The notes beneath the pieces were generated by a model. It made no database searches. It was not told the origin of the DNA and saw only the letters and a program-made list of their open reading frames with translations. A DNA stretch of 64,000 bases from a virus. Where the stretch lies: positions 29,876-93,875 of the IMG/VR virus record IMGVR_UViG_3300010883_000009; one strand, given 5' to 3'. Below, piece after piece: positions 43,097 through 50,335 of the stretch (position 1 is the stretch's first letter; each line of letters starts with the position of its first letter). A program made the position numbers and the translations under genes.

Positions 43097-44243
43097 GTTG
43101 TCTGTCATTGTCGCATGACAACACACCTATTACGTATAGATCTGAAACTTCCTTCAAAAATCTTGAGACACTATCTTGGTAATCACATAAGTCCTTGATT
43201 TCCTTACCGGATGCTACTCGCAGTTTTTCCCCGGCATTATACAAGTCAGGCTTCTTATCTGAATCCAATCCTTCCAATTTGTACAACGCATCATCTATCT
43301 CATCCATAATGCGAAGTCGCCAAGGCTCTGACTTGATAACTGGATCGGCGTGGATAGTTCTCAGGTCATAAATTTCTGACCTTCTTTTGAGGTTCTTCAT
43401 CATACGATAACTATGAGTTGTGGAGAAAAGTTGGCTTTCAGGGTAGCAACTTTGCATCGATTCGATGAGTGCCATATGCCTTCCTAACGCAACATGCATA
43501 GCAATATCGTCAATAAGAATGATCCTTGGGGAGATCTCAAGGTTCAGAAGAGTAGAGAATGATTTGACAACCTTCTTCTCGCCATTGCTACATTCTCTAT
43601 GGAAGATTGTTTCATATGGCTTCTTAACCGTAAAGCCCAAAACATACTTCTCTAGCATGGCAGCTTCAGCGGGATCAGAGCTTGAAGAAAAGATATCCTC
43701 AACCTCTTCAACCTCATAGCTAGTCACAGATTCAAACAGGGTTTTGAAATTATCCCATTTATTTCGAACCAACTGAAACTGATCAAGCTCCTTGTCAAAG
43801 CGAGCAAAATAACACAGTCGGTAAAGAATCTGCTTGATCTCTTTAGGATGGTCATCTATGAACCCTTTTTTGTTCATACGGACCATATATGAGCCGTATG
43901 CGGATTCAACATTTGCTTCAACAAGAAAGTCTTCGTCGGTATACATCCCATGAGAGCCATGGTCAGTATGACGAACGCATGCACCAAACCTAGCTAACAT
44001 ACGTTGTTCTGAATATCCCTCATAGCGCTGGAACAACATCTGAATGACATTGAGCGCAGTTGACTTTCCTGTTCCGTTCTCTCCTATGAAACAGACAAAC
44101 TGTTTGATACCTTGTTCGTTCGAAAAGTCAAAATAATGATCGTCATAAGCTTTGAAGTGTCTTATGCGTATAGATCGTATTCGAATATCGGGTACTGAGT
44201 CTAGTGTAAAGTTAGGTGCTTCTATTGCGAGCTTCTCTTCCAT
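43092..44243 (-). CDS. AAA15/OLD/SMC-like ATPase
   Basis: 383 residues. IRHFKAYDDHYFDF then CFIGENGTGKSTALN is the N-terminal beta-strand and Walker A of recombination-type AAA15 ATPases. ECSNGEKKVVKS is an ABC signature-like loop, IILIDDIAMHVALGRH is Walker B (Asp-Asp in place of the usual Asp-Glu), and LFSTTHSYRMM is the H-loop. The lack of a Toprim domain separates it from OLD nucleases. Such proteins act in DNA repair, anti-phage defence or recombination control; its role here is not clear. The start overlaps the small gene upstream by 32 bp. Confidence 0.8.
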   Translation of the reverse strand: MEEKLAIEAPNFTLDSVPDIRIRSIRIRHFKAYDDHYFDFSNEQGIKQFVCFIGENGTGKSTALNVIQMLFQRYEGYSEQRMLARFGACVRHTDHGSHGMYTDEDFLVEANVESAYGSYMVRMNKKGFIDDHPKEIKQILYRLCYFARFDKELDQFQLVRNKWDNFKTLFESVTSYEVEEVEDIFSSSSDPAEAAMLEKYVLGFTVKKPYETIFHRECSNGEKKVVKSFSTLLNLEISPRIILIDDIAMHVALGRHMALIESMQSCYPESQLFSTTHSYRMMKNLKRRSEIYDLRTIHADPVIKSEPWRLRIMDEIDDALYKLEGLDSDKKPDLYNAGEKLRVASGKEIKDLCDYQDSVSRFLKEVSDLYVIGVLSCDNDRQL

Positions 44244-44403
44244 ATCTTCCGCCTGCTATTTTCTTTGTTGCTTCAAGGTCAAACTTGACCTTACGCTTAT
44301 CATATTCAACTTTGGGTTCTTTCATTGGCTTACCGTCAACATTTAACTTAGCACCGGCAGGAACGTAGACAACAGGTTTATTCTTGTTCTCGTTCTGGCT
44401 CAT
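44212..44403 (-). CDS. Small basic hypothetical protein
   Basis: 63 residues, rich in Lys, Asn and Arg (KVKFDLEATKKIAGGRYGREARNRS), with a short strand VVYVPAGAKLNVDG. It overlaps both neighbours (26 bp upstream, 32 bp downstream), a layout typical of phage operons. Possibly an accessory to the ATPase. No family. Confidence 0.55.
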   Translation of the reverse strand: MSQNENKNKPVVYVPAGAKLNVDGKPMKEPKVEYDKRKVKFDLEATKKIAGGRYGREARNRST

Positions 44404-44845
44404 ACCCTAACATCTCCCGTAGATTCTCTGTTAAGAGATTTTTGAGGAATGAAACGTGAAATTTAAAGATCAAACGACCTTTGTGTGTTTTTACCCCGAA
44501 GCTCTTATGATCTCCATACTGTTCAACGACCAACATGTAATCATTGATATCGTATTCCTTCAACTTGTTAACGAACAACTGAAGGTTCTCTCGGATAATT
44601 AGCTCTCCAAGGAAATCAATAACGAAGTAAGAGAAAAATTCATCCTCGTAAAGATTGTAGTCTTTGTACTCCAAGCCAATATCTATCATCGATATGGAGA
44701 ATGTCAAATCCCCTTTCTCGTCCCAGTCTCCTATAACGATATCCTTGGGCGGATTCTGCGTTATAATAGACAGAAGCTCTCGATAACGAGAAGTATCTGC
44801 TGTCTCAAACTGATGCTCTTTACTCTTCACGTCATTCGTTTCCAT
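44378..44845 (-). CDS. Hypothetical protein, first in the ATPase operon
   Basis: 155 residues, acidic, beta-alpha mixed, with aromatic residues throughout (DIGLEYKDYNLYEDEFFSYF). Strong GGAGGTCAAT precedes the ATG, and a TGTATAAT promoter lies 36 bp upstream. No family recognised. It is followed by the small basic gene and the AAA15 ATPase, suggesting a three-gene unit. Confidence 0.65.
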   Translation of the reverse strand: METNDVKSKEHQFETADTSRYRELLSIITQNPPKDIVIGDWDEKGDLTFSISMIDIGLEYKDYNLYEDEFFSYFVIDFLGELIIRENLQLFVNKLKEYDINDYMLVVEQYGDHKSFGVKTHKGRLIFKFHVSFLKNLLTENLREMLGYEPEREQE

Positions 44846-44880
44846 ATTGACCTCCGTGGTTGTTCGCCAAATTCGCGCTT

Positions 44881-44886
44881 ATTATA
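44881..44886 (-). promoter_or_regulatory. Promoter -10 element (TGTATAAT)
   Basis: GGTTGTATAATAAGC on the minus strand, 36 bp before the ATG of 44378-44845. Confidence 0.6.
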
Positions 44887-44898
44887 CAACCATTTCGG

Positions 44899-45099
44899 TC
44901 AAAATCGCCATTTGATCTTAATTCCCAAGACCGTTTGCTTCTTAACCTTATCTTCCCACTTCTCTATCTCACTCAAAGAAGCATCTTCCTCATGCCTATA
45001 TCGCTCATCGTATTTACTCCATCTTATGTGGGGTCGAACGTGCTCTTTAATCCAAGGCAAGATCTTAGATTCTTTTTTATTGAGAGGTTTCTTTGCCAT
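44899..45099 (-). CDS. Small basic hypothetical protein
   Basis: 66 residues from ATG 45099 (MAKKPLNKKESK), rich in Lys, Glu and Trp (IKEHVRPHIRWSKYDERYR). A TTG further upstream (45120) is an alternative start. It is divergent from the lysozyme gene, with under 40 bp between starts, so both may share a compact control region. Confidence 0.5.
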   Translation of the reverse strand: MAKKPLNKKESKILPWIKEHVRPHIRWSKYDERYRHEEDASLSEIEKWEDKVKKQTVLGIKIKWRF

Positions 45100-45137
45100 A
45101 TAGTAAGAATTATTCTTCAAAAGGCGGTCAGATTCCT

Positions 45138-45794
45138 ATGCATTACAACTGGTACAAAGAAGCTAATATTCAACAAGAAGCCGGATTACTATCCGATGCT
45201 CTCAAATTAGCAGTTCTCGCTGTATTAGGCGGAGCAGCAATATGGTGGGCGGCTCAACAATTTAACGTAAGCGAAGATGATATTCAAAACGAAATTCAAA
45301 ACCGAGAACAAAAAGCTTCTACTAACACGGCTATCCTTACTCAAGAGCTTCTCGATGCTTTTAAACGTCTTGAAGGAACCCGTAGATACCAAGCCTACAA
45401 AGGCTATTACAAAGATGGGAAATTTTATCCTTACACCGACTCTGAGGGTCATCTGACTGTTGGATATGGTCATAAAGTACTTCCGGGCGAAGATTTTTCA
45501 AATGGGGTTGATGATCAAGAAGCGGATGGTATGTTACAAATGGATGCGGTGACAGCAATCAGAGGCGCAAACAGTTTACTAGAAAACACCCCAGTAACTA
45601 CTGAAGCAGCGCAAATCATAGCAAATATGGCTTTCCAAATGGGAGCAGACGGAGTAGCAGGATTCTCAAATATGTGGCAAGCTCTTTCCAACCAAGATTA
45701 TGATACTGCTGCTGACGAAATGCTAAAGAGCAAATGGAATACCCAAACACCAAGTAGAGCTAAAGAACTATCTGATGTCATGAGAATACAATAA
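45138..45794 (+). CDS. T4-type lysozyme (GH24 endolysin) with tag and N-terminal anchor
   Basis: 218 residues from ATG 45138 (MHYNWYKEAN). The N-terminus is a WYK-type tag, followed by an Ala/Gly/Val-rich hydrophobic segment (ALKLAVLAVLGGAAIWWAA, residues ~21-39) like a signal-arrest-release anchor. The catalytic domain has RLEG (Glu79), YTDSEGHLTVGYGH (Asp101, Thr107), MAFQMGADGVAGFSNM and KSKWNTQTPSRAKEL, closely matching phage T4 lysozyme. It cleaves peptidoglycan for host lysis. A longer frame beginning at 45093 lacks start support. No holin was recognised beside it; a SAR endolysin would not need one for export. Confidence 0.92.
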   Translation: MHYNWYKEANIQQEAGLLSDALKLAVLAVLGGAAIWWAAQQFNVSEDDIQNEIQNREQKASTNTAILTQELLDAFKRLEGTRRYQAYKGYYKDGKFYPYTDSEGHLTVGYGHKVLPGEDFSNGVDDQEADGMLQMDAVTAIRGANSLLENTPVTTEAAQIIANMAFQMGADGVAGFSNMWQALSNQDYDTAADEMLKSKWNTQTPSRAKELSDVMRIQ

Positions 45795-46105
45795 AAAACT
45801 TCTCAATCAGGCGGAGCCGCTCTCTTAATAATATATATAGTTATAAAGACTATATGAACTATACTTATTACATCGACCCTTTCAGTAGTCATAAACCATC
45901 GGTTATAAGTAGTTTACGTAATTTTAACACTAACTTAATCGAGTAATTTTTACTACCGGAAAGTTTGTGATTTGAGAAATTTGCACAGAAATATTGAATT
46001 CAGAGAGTAAAAATTACTTTATGTGATCCTGCGTTTTGAAAAAAGAGGATCATTTTTCTGCAACGTTGTATAACGCAACATGCCTTCCATTCCCTGTCCA
46101 AGAGT
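45795..46105 (+). promoter_or_regulatory. Noncoding island with inverted repeats, terminator and promoter
   Basis: 311 bp of AT-rich DNA with no gene. A perfect 13-bp inverted repeat lies at 45942-45954 and 46006-46018 (AGTAATTTTTACT and its complement), 51 bp apart. A TGATCCT/AGGATCA hairpin followed by TTTTT (46024-46057) can end lysozyme transcription. TTGTATAAC at 46066-46074 is a near match to the promoter 8-mer and precedes the 46106 gene. No tRNA was seen. Confidence 0.5.
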
Positions 46106-46273
46106 ATGACAAGGCATCGATCTGCTGCTAAGGGTGTTGATTATTCCTTTGCCGAAGATGATCGCAAGGTTCAAGATGATCTTCTTAAGGATAAGTCAAA
46201 AGCTGCCAAAAAGCACAACAAGGCAATCCCGTCCTACGTTTCTGATCTAGCCACCAGCGAAGAAGACGAATAA
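46106..46273 (+). CDS. 55-residue charged hypothetical protein
   Basis: Starts MTRHRSAAKGVDYSF and ends in an acidic SEEDE tail, with a Lys-rich helix between. It has no clear Shine-Dalgarno but is bracketed by a near-match promoter upstream and a strong terminator 26 bp downstream, so it has the layout of a one-gene unit. Function unknown. Confidence 0.55.
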   Translation: MTRHRSAAKGVDYSFAEDDRKVQDDLLKDKSKAAKKHNKAIPSYVSDLATSEEDE

Positions 46274-46299
46274 TACATCGATTAAAATACTAAACTCGA

Positions 46300-46330
46300 A
46301 AGCCCCGTGGATAAAAACACGGGGCTTTTT
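46300..46330 (+). terminator. Rho-independent terminator
   Basis: AAGCCCCGTG paired with CACGGGGCTT around an A-rich loop, followed by TTTTT; it can work on both strands. It separates the 55-residue gene from clpP. Confidence 0.9.
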
Positions 46331-46331
46331 G

Positions 46332-46337
46332 TATAAT
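46332..46337 (+). promoter_or_regulatory. Promoter -10 element upstream of clpP (TGTATAAT)
   Basis: TTTTGTATAATGAT directly after the terminator, 35 bp before the clpP ATG, with AAGGAG between. Confidence 0.6.
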
Positions 46338-46372
46338 GATATGTAATCAAAACGAAAATAAAGGAGAGTTCT

Positions 46373-46960
46373 ATGCCACCACAAACACAAAGTTCTCTAT
46401 CTGGTGATACTCTAGAGAAAAACCGGATTGTATTCTTGAGCGGCAGTTTCAATGAGGACAAAGCCAAGGAAGTGATAACAACCATTCTCAACCTTGAGGC
46501 AAAAGACCCAACCAAAGATATCCTTATGATTATTGATTCTTATGGGGGATACGTTCATAGTTTGCTAGCAATCCATGATGTTATGAAACATATCACTCGT
46601 TGCGATATCGTTACGATGGGGATTGGTAAGCAAATGAGTTGCGGACAACTGTTATTGATCTCTGGATCTAAAGGGAAAAGGTTCGCAACCCCAAATTCTA
46701 GAATATTAATGCATCAAATATCTTCGATGACATGGGGCAAACTCTCTGACATGGAAGTTGATATTGACGAAAGTAAGAAACTGCAAGAAATAATCGAGTC
46801 TATGATCGTCAAATATACGAAGATGAATCGAAAGCAAGTTAATGAACTTATGCAGAGAGACTCTTACATGTCTGCAAATGAAGCGCTAGAAGCAGGGTTG
46901 ATAGATGGGATTGTAAAGAACCCCAATGATCTATATAAGAATCCCAATGTCAACCTCTAA
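46373..46960 (+). CDS. clpP: ClpP-like serine protease
   Basis: 195 residues, the usual ClpP length. Catalytic triad: GKQMSCGQLLL (Ser89), RILMHQ (His114) and QRDSYMS (Asp163). IIDSYGGYVHS and EALEAGLIDGI match the handle and C-terminal motifs. Phage ClpP-type enzymes may serve as head proteases or remodel host proteolysis; here a separate prohead protease exists, so the latter is more likely. Strong Shine-Dalgarno and own promoter. No ClpX/A partner was seen in the window. Confidence 0.92.
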   Translation: MPPQTQSSLSGDTLEKNRIVFLSGSFNEDKAKEVITTILNLEAKDPTKDILMIIDSYGGYVHSLLAIHDVMKHITRCDIVTMGIGKQMSCGQLLLISGSKGKRFATPNSRILMHQISSMTWGKLSDMEVDIDESKKLQEIIESMIVKYTKMNRKQVNELMQRDSYMSANEALEAGLIDGIVKNPNDLYKNPNVNL

Positions 46961-46969
46961 GCGGTTGGT

Positions 46970-47254
46970 ATGCCATTTACGCATAGACACATTTTTAGAT
47001 ACGAGATTACTCAATCTGACAATGATGAATTCCCCGTTTCAACATTAACAAGTGAAGTCGAGGGAGATGCAACGCTAACAGGAATGCTAGAATCGTTTAG
47101 AGCGCATCTTCAGGGATGCGGTTATATAGTCGATGGGGCTTTAGCAATAGTACCTGAACCAACTTATGAAGTTGCTGTTCCTAAAAAAGTTGTAAAATAT
47201 CAAATTGCGACCAAGTTAATGCATCGTAGCATTAAAATAATCAAAAATTATTAG
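46970..47254 (+). CDS. Hypothetical protein downstream of clpP
   Basis: 94 residues, beginning MPFTHRHIFRYEIT. It has a beta-rich start, an acidic middle and a basic C-terminal helix (KVVKYQIATKLMHRSIKII). It lies 10 bp after clpP in the same direction, so it is probably co-transcribed. No family recognised. Confidence 0.6.
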   Translation: MPFTHRHIFRYEITQSDNDEFPVSTLTSEVEGDATLTGMLESFRAHLQGCGYIVDGALAIVPEPTYEVAVPKKVVKYQIATKLMHRSIKIIKNY

Positions 47255-47281
47255 AGTCTGCTCCTCAAGACTTGGCGCATT

Positions 47282-47622
47282 TTAAATTCTTTCTAGCCAA
47301 CTCAGCGACACAGTTACGTTTCCATCTGAACCGCCGGTTTCTTTTGTGAATGGAAAAACAATAATTTCAGATGGTTGAATTGATAAGTTTAAATGAGATA
47401 TGTCAGCAGATAATGAACTGTCTCTTGTTACAGCAAAGTCAATTACTTATTCTACGCCCTGTATAGTACCTGTTGTACTGCCAGCAAGCATTGCCGAATT
47501 GATCGAATTGATCGAATTAACCGACGCCAATGTTACTCCTCAATGAATCCTGCCATTGAAGCTGTTGATATTGTTTTGGCAGCGCCGCTAAATCCTGTAT
47601 CCGTCTTTGCAATAATATTCAT
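47282..47622 (-). pseudogene. Decayed minus-strand gene fragment
   Basis: No intact gene occupies 47255-47724 on either strand. On the minus strand, MNIIAKTDTGFSGAAKTIS begins at 47622 and stops after 29 codons. The +1 frame then continues with NSINSINSAMLAGSTTGTIQG, a TAA, and protein-like text to 47282 (VIDFAVTRDSSLSADISHL, VTVSLSWLERI). A frameshift and an internal stop separate pieces that read as one former protein with the Ser/Thr/Gly-rich style of a tail or structural protein. A 9-bp ATTGATCGA tandem repeat lies inside. The rest of the gap holds a short GGGAG/CTCCC hairpin near 47654 and the upstream region of the next gene. Confidence 0.55.
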
Positions 47623-47724
47623 ATGGAACGTTGGGTTACTAAAAGTGGGAGGGGTTTCTCCCTCTTTCTCGAAGTAGTTTATATAAACGATTGATAACTG
47701 AGAGAAAGGGGAGGGGTTAACTAC

Positions 47725-47973
47725 ATGAGTACTGATGATGACGACAAGCTTTCCCGTGCTATCAATTGCAAGAGAAACTTTTCTTGTTTCGAAGCATTAT
47801 TTGACGTTATCGCAGATCATGCTTTGCACAAAGATTTTGAATCAATAACATGCGATGAATTTTGCAAATTGGGATCAGATGAAGAACTTGAAAGAAGCAT
47901 CAAAGAAGATGATGCCATTAAGGTTTGCCCAATCCTAGCAAAAGTCTTCGAAGAGCTTAAGGAATATCTCTAA
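47725..47973 (+). CDS. Small acidic hypothetical protein
   Basis: 82 residues, MSTDDDDKLSRAINCKRN, with helices (FEALFDVIADHAL, ILAKVFEELKEYL) and four Cys. A G-rich AGGGGAGGGG precedes the ATG. It ends 4 bp into the convergent gene 47970-48371. No family recognised. Confidence 0.6.
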   Translation: MSTDDDDKLSRAINCKRNFSCFEALFDVIADHALHKDFESITCDEFCKLGSDEELERSIKEDDAIKVCPILAKVFEELKEYL

Positions 47974-48371
47974 TCGTCAGGATCGAATTGAGGAATTGGA
48001 GAGGCAGGGGGAACCCTAGTTTGTCCTCCGCCAAAATAATCGAACACCTCTTCTTCCTCTGGATGCTCGCGTAAAGCTTTGTATCTTTGCCAAGAATCCC
48101 AAGCAGTAAGGAAACTCTCTCTACTAGGTAAATGCCCTAATCTATCTGTCAACTCACGAAAAACATCGCTGAGTTCTACAAAAGAGTTAACGAAATCGGG
48201 ATCTGACTTGTCAATGCCAACCGCTTCAGCTAATATTTTGTGAAGCTGAAGCCATCGTTTTAAATCGGTTTTCTTATAATTCCCCGCAGGAGACATAGCA
48301 ATTCGATTGTTGTCTGCTGATACTAAACTATAGAAGGCATTGGACAACTTATGTGTCTTGAACCAATTCAT
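47970..48371 (-). CDS. Hypothetical protein beginning MNWFKTHK
   Basis: 133 residues. The N-terminus MNWFKTHKLSNAF is a variant of the W-Y/F-K-T tag. The body is helical (WLQLHKILAEAVGI, VELSDVFRELTDRLG, TAWDSWQRYKALRE), and the tail is Pro/Gly/Asp-rich. Divergent from 48427. Function unknown. Confidence 0.65.
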   Translation of the reverse strand: MNWFKTHKLSNAFYSLVSADNNRIAMSPAGNYKKTDLKRWLQLHKILAEAVGIDKSDPDFVNSFVELSDVFRELTDRLGHLPSRESFLTAWDSWQRYKALREHPEEEEVFDYFGGGQTRVPPASPIPQFDPDD

Positions 48372-48426
48372 ACTATCTTTTTCTAGTAAAAGGTCTTAAC
48401 CCCCTTTACTGCGAAATATATTTATC

Positions 48427-48753
48427 ATGAGAATATTTAGAACAGCTAATGAGTTTGAGGACGAAGGTAGAGATCCCTTAGAACAAGTTGAAGATCGAAG
48501 CCATTTCGACGCAGAACAAGAGATGAAAGACCGCCAAGAGAAGGGAATGACTCATACCTCCCAAATCTTGAGTGATATTACTCCTTCTTTTGTTGAGCGC
48601 CTCGACGCTAACTATACCGTCGATGGAGCCGAAGCATGGTTTGAATATAAGGATGGCAAAGTATATCATGTCATTGTTAAGCCTGCCCATCCTCTTCATA
48701 ATATTCTAGATTCATCTGGTCTAGATTCATCTGACGACCTACCTATGTCATGA
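48427..48753 (+). CDS. Tagged hypothetical protein (MRIFRTAN)
   Basis: 108 residues. MRIFRTANEFEDEG matches the tag. An acidic region and a small strand-helix unit (AEAWFEYKDGKVYHVIVKPAHPL) follow. No Shine-Dalgarno is clear. The stop overlaps the next ATG (ATGA). Function unknown. Confidence 0.65.
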   Translation: MRIFRTANEFEDEGRDPLEQVEDRSHFDAEQEMKDRQEKGMTHTSQILSDITPSFVERLDANYTVDGAEAWFEYKDGKVYHVIVKPAHPLHNILDSSGLDSSDDLPMS

Positions 48754-49184
48754 GTGATGTATTAAATGCTTTTGTAGCCCAGACCTACGATCCGCATGGC
48801 GGCATCGATGCTTACGAGGAAAAGTGCGCAGAGGTTATTGCTACGGCTGAAGAAACTCTTCATGGTTGGATCAAAGAATCCACAGAAGATATGAGCCGCT
48901 CTCAGGAAATTACAGATTACATGGAGATCCTTTCCAACCTTAAAAGGGGCGAACTTGATGAGCAAACTCAATCTCATCCGCAATTAGAAGGATATGACCA
49001 CTCTCTAGAAATGGATCGACTAGCCCAGCTCAGAGGAAAATACGACTACGTTGCTCCTGAACATGATCCTCTTGACATGTCAGAAATGAAAATGAGCACA
49101 GAAGCTTACGAAAATATTGACCCATCTGAAGTTCCAAGTATGAGCGGACTCTTTGATGATGTTTTTGGATTAGGAGAAGTATAA
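48750..49184 (+). CDS. Acidic hypothetical protein
   Basis: 144 residues, Glu/Asp/Met-rich and helical (KCAEVIATAEETLHGWIKE, DYMEILSNLKRGELDEQ), ending SGLFDDVFGLGEV. It is coupled to the gene before it by ATGA and to the tagged gene after it at 1 bp spacing. No family recognised. Confidence 0.6.
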   Translation: MSDVLNAFVAQTYDPHGGIDAYEEKCAEVIATAEETLHGWIKESTEDMSRSQEITDYMEILSNLKRGELDEQTQSHPQLEGYDHSLEMDRLAQLRGKYDYVAPEHDPLDMSEMKMSTEAYENIDPSEVPSMSGLFDDVFGLGEV

Positions 49185-49185
49185 C

Positions 49186-49497
49186 ATGAAAATCTACCGA
49201 CTTGCTCAAGCTGACGAATACATGCTAGAAGGCGGCATCCTCTATGATGCTGACGCTGAAGACGTATTCAACGTCAAAGAGCTTCTTCATTACAACGTTC
49301 CTTTGTTCAAAACTCCTCAAGAAGCGAATGCGTTTCTAGAACAAATAGAAAAAACCACAGGAAAAAAGCTTGGTAGAGTTTCTGAGAGGAATCTTATGAA
49401 AGAAATTCGCTACAAGGATACTCGAAAGGAAAGACAAGAAGCGGACATGGAATTTTTGGATGAACGCAATAAGCGTTGGCAAAAAGGCGACTTTTAG
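49186..49497 (+). CDS. Tagged hypothetical protein (MKIYRLAQ)
   Basis: 103 residues, beginning MKIYRLAQADEYM, an exact copy of the tag of 7750-7998 over eight residues, although the rest of the two proteins does not match. The body has LLHYNVPLFKTPQEANAFLEQ, like a small strand-helix domain, and a charged helical tail. GGAGAAGTATAAC precedes the ATG. It converges with 49494-49958, overlapping 4 bp. Confidence 0.7.
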   Translation: MKIYRLAQADEYMLEGGILYDADAEDVFNVKELLHYNVPLFKTPQEANAFLEQIEKTTGKKLGRVSERNLMKEIRYKDTRKERQEADMEFLDERNKRWQKGDF

Positions 49498-49958
49498 ATC
49501 AAGCCGTCTTCTTTCATGCTGTCATACTTAGCTTCCATAGCAGAGTCGTATGCACCTTCTGACATCTCTTCATAATGTTCCATAAGATTGAAACGCTCAT
49601 GTAGATCATCAAGGTCGTCAACTTCAACTTCGTTGCCAGCTTCATCCTTGATTGATTGAATCTCTACAGAAGGCGGTGCTCCGGGATACAACCATCCTCC
49701 GCCACTATCTCTTTGGGACTTCTCTTCGGGAGAGTATTCATATATAATAGTAGCAGTAAACGGCTCGCCTTCATTATCATCGGCAGTTGCCGTACCATCT
49801 ATTCTTCGATACAGTTCTACTTCTTTTTCGCTGGTCCCTCTGCCGGGTCCACGATATCGCTGAGCAGATTTATGCCATCCGCCTCTAATCCCAATATTTA
49901 CCCATTCGTCTCGGGTAATGGAAAGTTTGTTGCCTGATGCTGTCTTTAGAATTTTCAT
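49494..49958 (-). CDS. Tag-module protein (EW-IG-GW-KSAQ), copy C
   Basis: 154 residues. The first 33 are the module: MKILKTASG, KLSITRDEW, IGIRGGW, HKSAQ. The rest is acidic, with a beta-type ATIIYEYSPEEKS and GAPPSVEIQSIKDEAG segment that looks like a phage DUF of the 'PPSVEI' type, then an acidic helical tail. The start is coupled to the micro-ORF upstream through ATGA. It lies far from copies A and B, so the module is dispersed. Confidence 0.7.
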   Translation of the reverse strand: MKILKTASGNKLSITRDEWVNIGIRGGWHKSAQRYRGPGRGTSEKEVELYRRIDGTATADDNEGEPFTATIIYEYSPEEKSQRDSGGGWLYPGAPPSVEIQSIKDEAGNEVEVDDLDDLHERFNLMEHYEEMSEGAYDSAMEAKYDSMKEDGLI

Positions 49959-50023
49959 AACATTTCTGATGCTCCCGGTCCATAATCCTCATCTGTTCCC
50001 ATACCATCGTCTCGCAATGTCAT
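49955..50023 (-). CDS. 22-residue micro-ORF coupled at both ends
   Basis: Reads MTLRDDGMGTDEDYGPGASE-ML. Its ATG overlaps the stop of 50020-50280 (ATGA), and its TGA overlaps the ATG of 49494-49958 (ATGA). Overlap on both sides is hard to explain unless ribosomes pass through it, so it is likely translated, perhaps only for coupling. Confidence 0.4.
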   Translation of the reverse strand: MTLRDDGMGTDEDYGPGASEML

Positions 50024-50280
50024 CGCTTATGCTTCAGCAGATAATAATTTTCCTTTCTCAATTCTTCTATTGTTTCGTTTAGACCAGATAAGGAAGTCCA
50101 TGCTAGAGAATCTTCAACCTCTTGATTGTAGTTGTCAGGATTCCAAATGTTACCGCAATTAACGCATTCGTTAACAGTAGGATTGACGGCGTTAGCGATA
50201 TGATGTTTGATTGAACCACAGTCGGGACAAGGCTGATCTTCATTCTCGTATACGGCGTCTGCTATGCGGTATATTTTCAT
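50020..50280 (-). CDS. Tagged zinc-ribbon protein
   Basis: 86 residues. MKIYRIADAVYENEDQ is the tag; then CPDC...CVNCG forms a zinc ribbon at residues ~18-43. The rest is helical (EETIEELRKENYYLLKHK). With 7581-7748, this is the second small tagged zinc-ribbon protein. It may bind nucleic acid or partner proteins. Divergent from the ART-like gene at 50336. Confidence 0.65.
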   Translation of the reverse strand: MKIYRIADAVYENEDQPCPDCGSIKHHIANAVNPTVNECVNCGNIWNPDNYNQEVEDSLAWTSLSGLNETIEELRKENYYLLKHKR

Positions 50281-50335
50281 ACCCCATATTTCCCCGAGAA
50301 AGGACGTTACTCCTTCCTAAAAGAAATAGAATAAC

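Noticed and set aside
45795-46105. Possible tRNA or other structured RNA
   Set aside because: No acceptor stem, T-loop GTTC-A-A-TC or CCA pattern was found; the hairpins fit a terminator and a regulatory inverted repeat.
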